A DNA stretch of 64,000 nucleotides from Persicaria tinctoria (GCA_037127255.1 JBANSL010000014.1:71531646-71595645), one strand, 5' to 3'. Positions 35,021 through 47,870 are shown, counted from the stretch's first letter. Notes: generated from the sequence alone by a model not told the origin. Made by a program: numbers and translations.

Positions 35021-38000
35021 TTACTCTACTTCGCCCAAGTAGTCATCGATTTCAGCTGGTGTCAGTACTCTGCAAGACAAGCCAGGAGCAGTGAGATACA
35101 AGCAACCGACTCAAGGCAGTTTAGTTCAGCTTCAGATAAATTGAGTATGAACTGTGAAGTAATACTAAGAAATAATGGATCGGAAAAATGATAACCTGAA
35201 CTTTCTGTCAGCACCAATGATTCCAATCTCAATGTTTTTAGCTGATATTTGGCCTTCAAAGCTGTGTACAGTTTATAAAACAATAGTGCCTCAGAAAAAA
35301 AAAAATTGCAAACCCTTTATAGGGGAATTATGACAAGATTCTATAGAGAAACCTGTAAGCATCATTTTCTACATGTTGGAAGTATAATGTACTGCACATC
35401 ATAACAAAGAGCTCTAGACTAGTATAAATACGTCCACTTTGGATTGTATCCAACTAAAAGCATATCACACAGAATGTGAGAAAAATCGGATCCTCTAACA
35501 CACCAAATGTCCTGATCTTTGTGCGTCAAAGAGATCTGTCTGCATACAAAACTAAGAAGCTTTATTTCATGGAATTACCCTCGTGTCCTTTTCACTTAGA
35601 AACAGAACAATCAACAATTCTTCATGCATGAAAATGGGAAGGGACATAAGGAACACTTCCTTTCCATTTCTGCGATTTTTAACAATACAAGTTGCAAGTA
35701 GACAAGGACATCTAGTGTGATGGAGGGTGCAGGGAGGTAAAAAATTTTTTGCCAAGGGCCACTGCTTCCATCATCCTAGAAAACAAGAGTTCAAGGGAAT
35801 CATGCGTACTATGATAAAAACTTCAAATTTGGAGGAATGGATAAAATGGGAAATATCCCCAAGTAAAACTGGTAAACACGGAAGCTTGGGAAAGTTCCAC
35901 TTTCGTTTCTGGTAACTAGCAATTCATGTATCTCATGCATGCCTACAATGTAAATGCACTACCAACTTTGTCTGCTAAAAAGTACAAATTATATGGTTAC
36001 ATACCCTTCTTTTAGTGTCAAAATAGCTGTGTGGACGGCATCATCTAGTTCCATATCATCTGTATACCTGCAAAGTAGGTGCATATTTACCATTTGTTCA
36101 CAATCAGAAATGATGGCATGACACTAGTTCGCAGAAGAAGTAATCGAGTTTTACTGGAAAGCATACGGCTTGGGATGCTGTCATAAGTTATAACCTATTA
36201 CCCACTGCAGAAAAAATCATACTCCTATTACCTCTTTTCAAGAAATGTCTTTGCATTTGAAACATTCTTCCCCATTGCTGAGGCTTTCCATGAGAAATAT
36301 GAACCAGAGGGATCCACCTAGAGCAATATCCAAAAACCATTAATATTAGCAGTAAAATAATATTGAAGCATGGCAAGCAAAAAATGTATAGGGATTAAAA
36401 AAATCATGAACAAGAGCTAAATACACAATCATGCAAAGTTCTAGAACACCTAATAAATGAAATCAACAATCATGACAAAAGAATATCCACCCAAAATTTT
36501 GCAGTCCCATTAGATGATATTTTAAATATCAGGTTTGAGAAAAGAACATCACTGCATATATATTGGCAATTTCCAATATTTGTCTAAATATCATATCAGA
36601 GAGCCGTCATCAAATAGCACTACAATACATCGCTAAAGTCATTATGACATACATTTATATTTGATGCTGCAAGTAAATAGCAAAAAGTAGAATAATCAAG
36701 ATTTAGCGTTTGGTATCTATGTCATTCAGCCAATAGATTTTACATGCAATCAAAAAATGAGTTCGGCATGCAATAGTAAGACTATAAACCATGGCTTCCA
36801 ATATTTTTCAAATTTCATGTCAGAGGACGGCCACAAAAGGCACTTTAATGAATCCATAAGTTGATTATGGCACGAATGTATATGATACTTGGTAATAAAG
36901 CTATTCAGCCAGTAGATGTTACTTGCAATCAAAGATAAGTTCCCATAAAAATATTTAATCACTGATAAAAAAATACCTGGTATAATTGTGGACCATTGTC
37001 ATCAAATCCAGCAATCAACAGCGACACTCCAAAAGGCCTTACACCACTGGCATAGAAACATAGATATTGCAACCAAAATAAATAAAAAAAAGTGAAAAAC
37101 AAACAAAAGAAAGCAGCAGAGAATAAATGGATTTCGGGTTGGGGGTAGTAGTCTGGAACATTTGATTGATGGACTGACAAACAATGGAATATGTACAAAG
37201 GTAAAATAAATGCTAGGAACCAGTCTTACCCCGATTGTGTAAACTCTTGCATAACAGCAGCTGTTTCTCTTACAAGTTGTGTCACAGGAATTTGTTCCTA
37301 TTGGTTACAAAAACAATGATCATTACTGACATTGCTGAAAATGGTAAATGCAAATGAAAATTAAAACAATTCATTGATTAACATCAAAATAGAAATGAAA
37401 AGAACAACTCAGTTCTGTTACACAGCTGAATGCCTGTGTAGAACATTGCAGTAAACTTCCCAACTTATTAATGAAAAATGAAGCTTTTATGGTAAAGTAC
37501 AAATCAACTTCAGGCAGGCAGAAATTTATTTTCACTTAATATTGTGGAAAGAACTACAAATCCTTCATGCAAGAACTAACTGCCTACCCAATGCCTAACG
37601 CATTGGGATCACATTCATGCCCATAGTTCAATGGTTGTGATTCATAGAGTTTTAGCCCCACAATTCTCACTAATATATAAACAAACAATTCTTGTAATGC
37701 AAGAGCACAAAAGTACAACAAACCTATTTCTAGAACATTGCATCACAGCTAAATCTAATAGGTTATGTTATAAGTTGATACGAAATAAGCCAAAAATATG
37801 GAAAAATGATTTAGACAAAGGTTCACAAAGTGTGAAACACCAAAGAAAGGAAACAATCCAAGTACCTTGTACAATCGGAAGTACTGTTCTGCCTGCTTCC
37901 TGCTCTTACGAACTAGAACTCGAGAATCAGGGCCCATGCCGCTGCATTGATAAATATTTCATTAGAACATATCATTCGCAGTCCTGGATTAGGTTTCAAA

Positions 38001-39644
38001 CCTTTAAAAACAGATATCTATTTTACAAAGAGTAATGATCTTGAAAGATATCAACTATAGCACGGAAACCTTACCTGTAGACAACTCCAATGTTTGGTGT
38101 CAGAAGCTGGATCTTTTGAACCTGCCCAGGACGAATCACAAGACCACAACTTCAGAAGAGTCAAAGAACTTTGTTTTAAACAGTTGGAATATGCAGGAAA
38201 ATCCTTCAAATGCAGACACCCCACACCCCCCCCCCCCAAAAAAAAAAAATAAAAAAAAAAAGGAGCTGACAGAATGTTAATCGTACGATTGAAAAGTTGT
38301 GCAGTGATCAGTATGCATAAGGCATGCAAATTAAAACTAGATAAAGGAACTGAATGGGGAAAAAAATGCAAATTAAAACTAGATAAAGGAACTGAATGGG
38401 AAAAAAGTTCAATCTGCTAAAAGGCAAGACTCAAATGATAGTAGAGTCCACACGGGTAAACACAAAAAAATTGATGATTACCAAAACAAATCCCATAAAC
38501 ATTTTTTTTAAGAAAGAAGAGACAGATGTAGGGTGTAACCTAAAACAAACTTAGCAAACAAATAAGAGAAGGTAGAAGAAAACTAAAAAATAAAATTCCT
38601 AATTACAAGAGAGATATTCCCATAGTAAAACCGAAAATCCGAAGAATGTAGGGGTGCAAAACAAAAGCGTAAAAGTAAAACAGAATATGCAATACAAAGC
38701 AATCTCTCATATCACACTTAATATGATTAACCAAAAAAACCTAGCAACAGTATTCATAAATGGAAATTTACATAACATAAAAGAAGATTTTTTTTTGTTG
38801 CTGTTGAACGGATTCAAATTCAAATCTGTAAATATACATACAGAAAGAGGAAACTTACAGATGCTTCATCAACAAGGATTGAAGGAAGTTTCTTTTCAGT
38901 GGCAATTACAACACCATTTGCAGCTGCAACAATTTAAAACTAAGTGTTACACATTCCTGTTTCGAACCCAATGCAATTGATCTTGTAAATCAATTTTCTT
39001 GGTTGGTACTCCTCAAATTTTACTCAAACGGAAACAAATAATCATTGCATTATATATTAACTCTTAGAAGCTGATTTCCATATTATAAAGTTTAGCCGGC
39101 TCTAGAAGATCGTTTATTCAGGCAAAGATGTTTCAAAGAGACTAATGTATTAAGAACAATAAAAATCCTTGCCCAATAATTTGAGGTATATGAATTAATC
39201 AAGTCTTCATGTATGGCATTCTCAGAGTCAAAATCCAAAGATGGCTATTATTAGGATGAAATTACACAAAAGGTGAACAGAACAAACCCTATTCAACAAA
39301 ACTAACATATTATTGGCAGCAAACACACGAACGAATACAGACACTTCACCGATCTACCGGAGAAACAAAAATTAGGTCTTTGAAACTTAAAACCAAAACA
39401 AAACATTGAAATCGGCGTTCATACCCTTGATCCCGAGCGACGTCTGGCCGGAGCCAACAGCTGTCAGAGCATGCTCGATCTGGACAAGCTTTCCAGACGG
39501 ACTACATAAATTGTAGGCGATAAATCAATCAGAACACCGACAAATCAGAGGAGTGGAGCAGTGAAATGCGAGGAATCAAAATCTCAATTTTTGAGTTATA
39601 TACCTGAAAGTGGTTAGCGAGAAAGAGTATTGGCTGTCTCCCAT
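35021..39644 (-). CDS. PAB1: 20S proteasome subunit alpha type-2
   Basis: The protein is a structural subunit of the outer alpha ring of the 20S proteasome, acting in cytosol and nucleus. Minus-strand exons are 39644-39604, 39501-39425, 38923-38859, 38121-38075, 37941-37866, 37297-37230, 37046-36977, 36317-36232, 36067-36005, 35261-35196 and 35069-35021. They join in frame to 235 residues, the exact length of Arabidopsis PAB proteins. The N-terminus MGDSQYSFSLTTFSPSGKL is the alpha-subunit signature that gates the pore. The internal sequences SGMGPDSRVLVRKS and GGVRPFGVSLLIAG and the C-terminus EIDDYLGEVE match the alpha-2 class. All introns are GT-AG. The introns hold ordinary AT-rich sequence and account for most of the 4.6 kb. 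Confidence 0.96.
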
Positions 39645-39786
39645 GGAAGCGTGAGCGTAGCAATACCAGCAGTAGCGCAGATAGGGAGAAAGAGGGAGTA
39701 CGAGAGATGTGTTTCGCTAGCGAGAAAGGAAGCAAAAGTAGTAGACGAAGAAGCTGCCTTGGGGAAGAAGAAGGTTAGAGGGTTAG

Positions 39787-39845
39787 TGGGCTTCGTCTGG
39801 TGTAAATGGGCCTGTTCTCATAACACGGGTTCTGTGCAGCCCAGC
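39787..39845 (-). promoter_or_regulatory. Site II-rich promoter of the proteasome gene
   Basis: TGGGCT (39787-39792), TGGGCC (39807-39812) and an inverted GCCCA near 39838 lie 140-200 bp upstream of the start codon. Site II (TGGGCY) clusters are typical of plant proteasome and ribosomal genes. A 1.2-kb retroposed element begins at 39904, just behind them. Confidence 0.5.
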
Positions 39846-39903
39846 CCGAAAATCTTCGCATTGATCATCATCCGAAAGATAAAATAATAATGCTAAAAAT
39901 AAA

Positions 39904-41089
39904 TAATTTCTAGGTTTTCTCTCTCTCTTATGAGAGAGAAACTCTCATGGAGTATCCAAAATTGGGGAATCCCTTCTTCCTAATCAATCCCTCGTATCAA
40001 CCCAGTGTTTATGCAAATCTTCACTTTTGAAGTCTCTTTCTTGGATTAATCCCTTCCTTCCCACTTTTTTCGGTCTATATGGTTGCCGGTTTATGTTTTC
40101 CGGTTGGTGTTCAAGCCGGGCTTTCTCCGCCGGAGACCTTTGCCGGATGCCCTCTCCGTCCACGCCGTTGTTGTCCAGTTTTCCCCTACCCCTCTTCCTC
40201 AATCTCTGCCCACTCATGGCTATCTACCAAGCTCTCCTCTCCGGCATCTGTCGACGCCCTTCTCCTTCCCCCATTTCGATTTGGGGTTGTTGATGGCTGC
40301 TTGCCTTCATCGCCTCCTGATTTGGGGGTTTGGCGTGTGGATGTCCGGCTCGGATTCGCCTTTTCAGACCCAGCCACTTCGCTCCGGGGTGTGCTCGGTT
40401 GGCTCTGTCCGGAGTCTTCCCCGTCCACCGCCGTTGTTGAGTAAACCATGGCTTGCCTGTCCCGTCCCTTCCCTTCCGTACTGTGGCCCGGGTGCAAGTC
40501 CTTTGGGCCCAAGTCTTTTGGCTTGGGCCCCAAGTTTGGTCCTTGGGCCCCAAGTTTGCAGAAATGTTAAAAAGGGAAAAAAAACAATATTATTGGCCCA
40601 AAAGGGCTTTATCTAATTTCCGAAAGGGTTTGATTAAATCCCGCAAGGGTTTGACTATATTCTTGCAGGTAAAATCTTGCTGGCGTTTTGTTCGAACAGC
40701 TTGCGGCTCTGCTTCCGATGCTTGTAGGAGGTCTTCTGCCTGGTTGGGGGGCGTGGAGTCTGGAGTCGGGACTGGCTGGGGTCGAGGTGGTGCGTTCAGG
40801 ACGACTCCGTATCAAGGATTGAGTTTCCTTGGAGTTCGTCAGCACTACCCACAGGAGTTAGAGTCCTGCTGTACCGCTGGCTCGCGGTGCCACTTTTCGG
40901 TGGTGCTTGGCTTCGTTCTTCGGCAGCTTCATCAGCTTTATTGGGAGTTGGTCTTCTTGGGTCATCTTGTTGTAGAATTTATTTCTGTTTGTTTCATTTC
41001 GCTTGTTATCTGTATTTCTGTTTTTTAGGTTGTACGTATGACGGTTCGCAGTCTGCCGACTTTGAATTTTTACCTAATAAAAAAAAAAA
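39904..41089 (+). mobile_element. Polyadenylated retroposon without recognisable coding capacity
   Basis: The segment is flanked by TGCTAAAAATAAA at 39891-39903 and 41090-41102 and ends ACCTAATAAAAAAAAAAA. It starts with a pyrimidine-rich CTCTCTCTCTTATGAGAG leader. Several overlapping open frames (up to 191 codons) have no recognisable domain, and the composition changes from GC-rich with CCGG words to T-rich. It may be the non-coding parts of a LINE with the ORFs removed, a LINE-driven SINE-like element, or a retroposed cellular transcript. The target duplication and poly(A) show that it was mobilised by LINE machinery. Confidence 0.7.
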
Positions 41090-41132
41090 TGCTAAAAATA
41101 AAGATAAAATAATAAATTAAACAATTTTTAGA

Positions 41133-43025
41133 GTGCCTCACCGGCATGTCATTGCTCCGTCCGGTGAACCACCGGACAAGGATCCCGCCCGAGATCTCGT
41201 TCCGAACGAAGAACAACAAGAAGAGAAGGATAGTGTGAAAGATGGTGCTGAAGGCTCAGGGACGGAAAATGAGATCGGCCTGCAAGATCAAGAACCGGCA
41301 CTGAACAATGGGGGTGGTAATCCGCCCCTATCGACCCTCAACTACAAAGACAAACTAGTGAATGGCATTGGGGGTGGTTTCAGTCTATCGCACACCAATC
41401 TGATCTTCCAGGAAGGTCGTGTGGGTGATGGGTATAATACCGACGACGACATCTTGCCCGAGGAAGACGACTCTGCGTGTCCGACAATCGTACTCAATAA
41501 AGCAGAAAAGCTGGCTCTGCGACAGCCGTGGGAGAATACGTTGATCATCAAGCTGCTCGACAAGGGCCCGGGCTACATGCAACTCCACTGGAGACTCTCG
41601 CAGAAGTGGGGCCTTAGGGCGTCGTTTACGCTGGTGGATCTGGGGAATGATTTCTACATTGCTCGATTTGTCAACCAAGCAGATTATGACCATGTGTTAT
41701 TGGAGGGTCCTTGGATGATCGGGGATACGTATCTGGCTATTCGTGAATGGGTTCCGAGATTCGATGCAGAGATGGAAGAGATCAAGACTCTTACTGTTTG
41801 GGTAAGGATACCAAACCTCCATATAGAGTACTTTGATCCTCGATTGCTCCATAGAATTGGAAGCAAAATTGGAAAAGTCCGAAGGGTGGACAATACGACT
41901 GCATTGGCGGATCGAGGGAGATATGCTAGGCTAAGTGTAGAAGTGGATTTGAGCAAGCCGCTATTATCCAAATTCAAATTAGACGGGAAAGTGTGGCCAA
42001 TTCAGTATGAAGGGATTCGAATGATTTGCTTCAACTGCGGTCGAGCGGGTCACTCAACTGAGAGGTGCATTTCAGACAATGACACAAACTCGGCTGGGAG
42101 GCAGAACTCGATGCAAGCTGAATCCAAGAGAGACCTAGTGGAAAAGAAGAGCCATGGTGAATGGATGCAGGTGAAGCGGAACACACGAAGAAAGGCAGAG
42201 AATTCATCCTCTTCGGCGGTCCAGGGTGAGAAGGCGGTTCCAGGGCAGCAGACGGGATCTGATTCGATTCCGAGGAAGAATCCCACAACACCGGCGTCGG
42301 ATGCTCCGCCACTGGTTGATACATCAGGGGAGAATTCAAATATTGATACGGAGAAAATCTCGGTGGAAACTTCCACCCGATACGATGCTCTTAATTTGGA
42401 TAACGAAGATTCGGAGGTTACGCCTAAGGAGATTCTAATGGATTCTCCTAATCCAAATCCCGTTAATCTAAAAAGCACTACTCCAAGGCCCCCCAAAGAT
42501 AATTCTTCTGCCCATATTGAGACCAATCCGGATGCTGAAGTGGACCCCACAGTAACCAATCCACCCAAGAATAACCCAACGCCCCCCTCCAAGGATCCTA
42601 GTACTCCCAAAGATGACCCACACAAGAATACTAAGCCAAAAGTAATCTCTCCTCCACGCCAGAATATTAAGAAGCAAGTCGACGCCTCCTCAAAGACGAA
42701 ACCATCCTCCTCCTTCTCAGACCAATCCCACTCGAGAGTCCCTAAGGTTAAAGGCTCAAACTCCCAGTCACACACCCAGAAGAACTCAGGTCACAGACAA
42801 CCCTTCCCTAGACAATCGGCGGTGGGTGTTCTGACAGAGGAACATCATGGTCGAACGTTTCCAGGTCCACACCCGAAAAAGTTTTCTTCTTTCAAACCGC
42901 CGAACGGGGCCAATCATCGCCCAGGTCCCGAGAATCGCGAACCGAATGTTAGTGGATTTCCTCCCAGTGATAACCGAGACCAGACTCATGTTATGTCGGG
43001 CCACGATGCCCCAAGTTCTGACTAA
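41133..43025 (+). pseudogene. LINE ORF1 protein (DUF4283 and CCHC zinc knuckle), 5'-truncated
   Basis: The open frame runs 630 codons from the element's 5' border, but its first in-frame ATG is about 145 codons in. The authentic start is therefore probably lost or lies outside the element. Residues about 130-270 form the RNA-binding DUF4283-like region (LLDKGPGYMQLHW, LEGPWMIGDTYLAIREW). The zinc knuckle CFNCGRAGHSTERC lies at about residue 299-312. The C-terminal half is a disordered Pro/Ser/Lys-rich tail. ORF1 proteins bind LINE RNA and help target-primed reverse transcription. Confidence 0.8.
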
Positions 43026-43101
43026 TGCTCTGGACCGATGTGAAAGCTTAGGTCCATGATTTGATGAACACAGATGGTTTATCTTCAATCACTGTATCAA
43101 T

Positions 43102-46100
43102 ATGTTAAGAGGTCTTAGTATATTGGTTTGGAATACCTGCGGCGCAGGAAGTGAAGGTTTTCTAACCGCTCTCCGGGACTTGATTAGGGAGCATGAGCCT
43201 AGTGTTGTAGCCCTTGTGGAGCCCAGAATCAGCGGAGAACAGGCAGACAGAGTATGTAATCGGATTGGTTTTGATGGCAGAGAAAGAGTAGAAGCAGAAG
43301 GGTTCGCGGGAGGGATATGGCGGCTGTGGAGAACTGCGTCTGTTCATGTCCAGACTTTGGTGACCCACCCCCAACACATTACTGTAAAGGTGACTCGGTT
43401 AGCCGAGGAACCTTGGATCTTATCTGCTATTTATGCGGCTCCGAGACCAACCAACAGGGATAGTCTTTGGAGGTCGCTGGAGGAGTTTGCCGCTAGAAAC
43501 ACACAGCCCTGGTTGTTGGCTGGAGACTTCAATGCGACTTTCAATGAGCAGGAACGAACTAGATCTTCCGTGAGTTTGAAGCGTGCATCACAAACGTTTC
43601 GAAGGGAAGTTGACAACTTGCAACTGCTGGATATGGGGTTCATTGGGGTGCCGTACACATGGTGGAGAGGGAATGACGTTGATAATAGAATCATGGCAAG
43701 ACTAGACAGGGGTCTTTGTAGCAGTGAATGGCAGGAACGTTTTCCGGACGCTTCCCTTCGGCATCTGTCATCGGCGCACTCGGACCACTCACCGATACTG
43801 ATTCGGCTTGAAGGGGAAAGACATACCAGATTGAGCGTACCTAGACCTTTTCGCTTTCAAGCAAGCTGGTGTTTACACGAGGATTTTGCTAAGCATGTGC
43901 GGGAGAGCTGGAAGATAGATCTTGAAGTGTGCGCGGCTCTTGAGAAGTTGTCAGCTGATCTTGTTAAGTGGAACAGAGAAGTTTTCGGCAATATTTTCCA
44001 CCGAAAAAAGCGCCTCTCCAACCGGTTAGAAGGGATCAGGAAGAAGCTAGCTGTGAGAGTTTCGAGACATTATTTGAACCTGGAGAAGGAGGTTTGTAAG
44101 GAAATTGAATTGGTGTTACAATAAGAGCAATTGTTCTGGTTTCAAAAATCTAGAGCGAGTTTTCTACTGGATGGGGATCATAACACCAGGTTTTATCATC
44201 TATCGACAAAAATTAGACGGGCTGCAAACAAGGTGACAACGCTGAAAAGAGAGGATGGTGAGTGGGACGTGGATCATCAGTCGATTAGCACCATGGTGAT
44301 GGGGTTCTTTCGGCAGCTGTACACGGCAGATCCGAGGGATGAAATTTCCACAGTTCAGTGAGGGCATGGTTTCCAGTTCCCCGAGCTGTCGGCGTCCCTG
44401 TTGGAAGGGCTGAGAGCGCCCTTTAAGGGGGATGAGGTCAGAGAAGTAATGAAGACTATGGGGCCCTATAAGGCTCCGGGTCCGGACGGGTTTCCGGCTC
44501 TGTTCTATCAACAAGAATGGGAGGTGGTTGGTGCTCAGACTACGGAAACAGTGCTATCCATGGTTAATCAAGGTCGCTTCCCTTCAGGTGTGGCGAACGC
44601 TTTACTTGTTCTAATTCCCAAGGTTCAATGCCCGGAACGGCCATCGCAGTTAAGACCGATCTCCCTGTTGAATGTACTCTTCAAGATTGCGACGAAGCTT
44701 ATCGTGGAGCGACTCAAGCCGGTGCTCCCTTCACTAGTCTCGCCAACTCAGGCTAGTTTTATTCCGGGAAGACAGATAATTGACAATGTAGTTATTGTCC
44801 AAGAGGTAATTCACTCGATGGAAAAGAAGAATTGTAGGAAGGATTGGATGATTCTCAAAATTGATTTGGAGAAGGCCTACGATCGGGTCCGGTGGGACTT
44901 CCTAAAGGAAGCATTATCTATGGCTCGCATTCCGGATAGACTGATCAACGTCATAATGCAGTGCCAAACTTCGGGGTCGACTGATCTTTTATGGAATGGG
45001 ACTAAAGCTGGCCGGTTTACTCCATCGCGGGGGATCCGTCAAGGCGACCCGCTTTCCCCGTACTTATTTGTTTTGTGTATGGAGCTTCTGTCGCACCTGA
45101 TTTCCCTCGAAGTGGAGCAAGGCCGGTGGAAGCCAATCGAGATTGGGGGGGGGGGGGTTAAACTCTCCCATCTTTTCTTCGCCGATTACTTGATTTTGTT
45201 TGGGGAAGCTTCGGCTGATCAAGGGGATCTGATGAAACAAGTACTGGAGAGCTATTGCGTGAGATCAGGCGAAAGGGTGAATTATGCAAAAATTTCGGTT
45301 TTATTCAGCCATGGGGTGCCGAGCTCTACAAAGGATGGGATTGCTGGTGTCCTGGGCATTCCAATCTCAACTGATTTTGGTAATTACTTAGGAGTGCCCA
45401 TGGCTTGTGGTCGAATGATGTCGCGTCGATACCACTATCTAGTTGACAAAGTGGCGGCAAGATTACGAGGGTGGCAGTCAAAATCACTATCCTTCGCGGG
45501 TAGAGTTACTCTTGCTAAGTCGGTCCTCACGAGCCTTCCGGTCTATGTAATGCAATCGACATTTGTCCCAAGAAGCATATGTGATGAAATTGACAAAGCT
45601 GTCAGGGGGTTCATTTGGGGCAGCACACAACAACAGAGGAAGATCCATCTCTTGTCATGGGAGAAATTGAAATTACCCTTGGAGGAAGGAGGTTTGGGCA
45701 TTAGAGCTATGCGAGAAACGAATCAGGCTGTCCTCTTGAAGCTTTGCTGGCGGTTGATTCAACGGCCGGAATCGCTATGGAGTCGGTTAATTCGAGGCAA
45801 ATACTGTGATGGGCGGAATGATGTGGATATGTTCGGTGCTAAGAGAGGGGCATCCCGTAACGGGAGGGCGACTAACCATGGTTCCGAGTTGCTGTTGTCA
45901 GGGCTAAGAGTGGTTGTGGGCAATGGTATGTCAACTTGGATCCATAGGTGGATTGATGAGAAGTGCTTGATGGACATGGCGACTCAATCGGTCCCGGATG
46001 ATCGGATGGGTGAAACTGTCGGGGATCTTTGGGTGAATGGGGCTTGGAATTGGGACAGCATCTCGCCTTTTCTCCCCCCCCCCCCCCCCGAAGTTCTGTT

Positions 46101-47226
46101 AAAGCTCCAATCCATACAAATTAGACCGGAGACAGATGCGACCGATCGACTGTTTTGGGCACATACACCTTCTGGAGTCTTGTCTACGAAATCAACGATG
46201 TCCCAGGTGTGTAGGGTGGAGGGGGGTCCGACGTTGGAGGGCTGGAAGCATGTGTGGAAAGCTCCTGTCCAACAACGTGCCCGGACCTTCTCCTTTCTAG
46301 CCGCCCACGACTGTATTTTGAGCAATCAAAATCGTGGCCGCAGACATATCGCCAACCTGAGTGGCTGTCCTCGGTGCGGTATTGAGGAGTCTACCATACA
46401 TATGCTTCGTGATTGCCCGCTGATTCAGGATGCTTGGAACAAACTCACGTGTTACACTCTTCAATCGAGCTTCTTCTCGGAAGGGGAGGTTAGTCTCTGG
46501 ATCCTCTCGAATGTGAAGAAAGAAGACAGCTGGAGTGCCACGTTCGCTTCCATGATTTGGTATGTTTGGAAATGTCGGAATGATCTTGTGTTTGACAACA
46601 AAGACACAGTCCGAGGGCTGCCATCGACGGTGGTAAACCAGGTCAGAATATATGCGGACACTAGACGAACACGGAGGACCTTGAATGCCAAACAAGGCTA
46701 CAATCAGGCGCAAGAAGAGAGGCCCGATAATGACTGGTCCCCGCCACCAGTGGGCTGGGTGAAGATGAACGTGGATGGTGTCTCAAAAGGGAATCCAGGG
46801 CTCGCAGGCGGATGGGGAATACTTCAGGACGATGCTGGGATGTTGATCTGCGCCTTTACTTTTAAATGTGGTACCTCCCCGGCTCAAACTGCGGAGGCTT
46901 GGGCTGCCCTCCATGGGATCAGAATGGCTCAGCGTTTAGGGGTGACGCGGCTGATCCTCGAAACAGACTCGACAAACATCAAGGACCTGCTTTGTGGGAA
47001 GGCCCCGGGGCCAAACCCAGACTTTCATCTAATATCCCAGGCCAGGCAACTAAGCAGGGAGCGGAATTGGGAGATAAAAATCTGCTGTATTCGCCGACGG
47101 GCTAATGCGGCGCCCGACGCCTTGGCCAATTGGTCCCTCTCACTCACGAATGCTTTTACTGAGCATGAATGGCTTCCTTCTTCTTTGTTTGCAAACTCCT
47201 CTACTGTAATCTCCATTAGGGGATAA
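43102..47226 (+). pseudogene. LINE ORF2: endonuclease, reverse transcriptase, zf-RVT, RNase H
   Basis: One frame runs from ATG 43102 to TAA 47226 with two in-frame stops (TAA 44122-44124 and TGA 44359-44361). The endonuclease part contains LVWNTCGAGSEGF, LAGDFNATFNE and AHSDHSPIL. RT motifs are KAPGPDGFPALFY, LRPISLLN, QASFIPGRQIIDN, KIDLEKAYDRV and GIRQGDPLSPYLF. The catalytic FADD box reads FADY (GAC to TAC), removing an essential aspartate. zf-RVT residues (CPRCG, HMLRDCP) and an RNase H domain (VKMNVDGVSKGNPG, LETDS, NAAPDALA) follow. Homopolymer runs of G (about 45147-45159) and C (about 46074-46088) lie within the frame. Confidence 0.9.
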
Positions 47227-47313
47227 TATTACTTATATTTATATAATAAGGCTATAGCCACCTTCTTGGAAAAAAAAAAAGAGTGCCTGAACAAAAAAAA
47301 AAACAATTTTTAG

Positions 47314-47555
47314 TGGATTTTTTTTTTGCTTCAAATGTGGGATATATCCCTTTTATTATAATAGAGATAATTGGTAGTACTCTGAAGCCTCCCCTCGAAA
47401 TTGTCATCTTAATTTATTCAATTCAAAATGGTTGCGACCGCTGATCGCACTTTGCGAAAGTGGTACTAAACATCTTTAAAAAATCCCGTAAGGGGTTTCT
47501 GGGGTATTGGGCCGCGAAGCGGTGGGGCTCGTCATTATAAAAAGTTTACTCTACC
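47314..47555. other. Intergenic stretch
   Basis: T-rich at the start, then GC-richer (GTATTGGGCCGCGAAGCGGTGG near 47500). No feature was assigned. Confidence 0.3.
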
Positions 47556-47870
47556 AAAGTTTTGCCCCAGCCAGGGTGCCTCACTAGTGGAGAGCAAGGG
47601 GGGATGTCAGGAGGTCTCGGGTTCGATCCCTACCTCCGCCCCTTTCCTTGGATTAAAATCCATGGTTTGCCTTGTTCCTTCTCAGTGGGTCGAGCCGGTC
47701 GGCGCAAGCCGGTTTACCTGGTACGTGGCTCTTGCCAACTGGGTCACGTGCCCGGGTTTGCCACCCTAGTGGGTCGAGCCGGTCGGCGCAAGCCGGTTTA
47801 CCTGGTGCGTGGCTCTTGCCAGCTGGGTCAAGTGCCTGGGGTTTGCCACCAAAGGTGGGTTCCTCGTCAT
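47556..47870 (+). mobile_element. tRNA-derived SINE with an 84-bp internal tandem duplication
   Basis: An A-box-like TCACTAGTGGAGAGC is followed by a B box GGTTCGATCCC at 47620-47630, the arrangement of pol III promoters in SINEs. Downstream, a unit starting GTGGGTCGAGCCGGTCGGCG and containing GGTTTACCTGGT occurs twice (about 47685-47768 and 47769-47852). It ends in a short A run at 47870-47878. The long open frames here come from the duplicated GC-rich unit and have no protein motif. Confidence 0.55.

Larger units (their letters stand above)
41132..47301 (+). mobile_element. Near full-length L1-type LINE, inactive
   Basis: The 6.17-kb element is flanked by AACAATTTTTAG at 41120-41131 and 47302-47313. 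It contains ORF1 (gag-like) and ORF2 (endonuclease, RT, RNase H). The 5' end begins inside or just before ORF1, so the 5' UTR is missing. The 3' end has two A runs separated by GAGTGCCTGAAC. It sits only 30 bp beyond the retroposon at 39904-41089. Two stop codons and a mutated RT active site make it non-autonomous. Confidence 0.92.

Noticed and set aside
38219..38265. C/A homopolymer stretch inside the proteasome gene intron, as a possible regulatory or G4 element
   Set aside because: A simple run of C followed by A in an intron; no further structure supports a function.
42050..42775. 241-codon minus-strand frame in LINE ORF1
   Set aside because: Antisense of the Pro/Ser-rich ORF1 tail, with no recognised domain.
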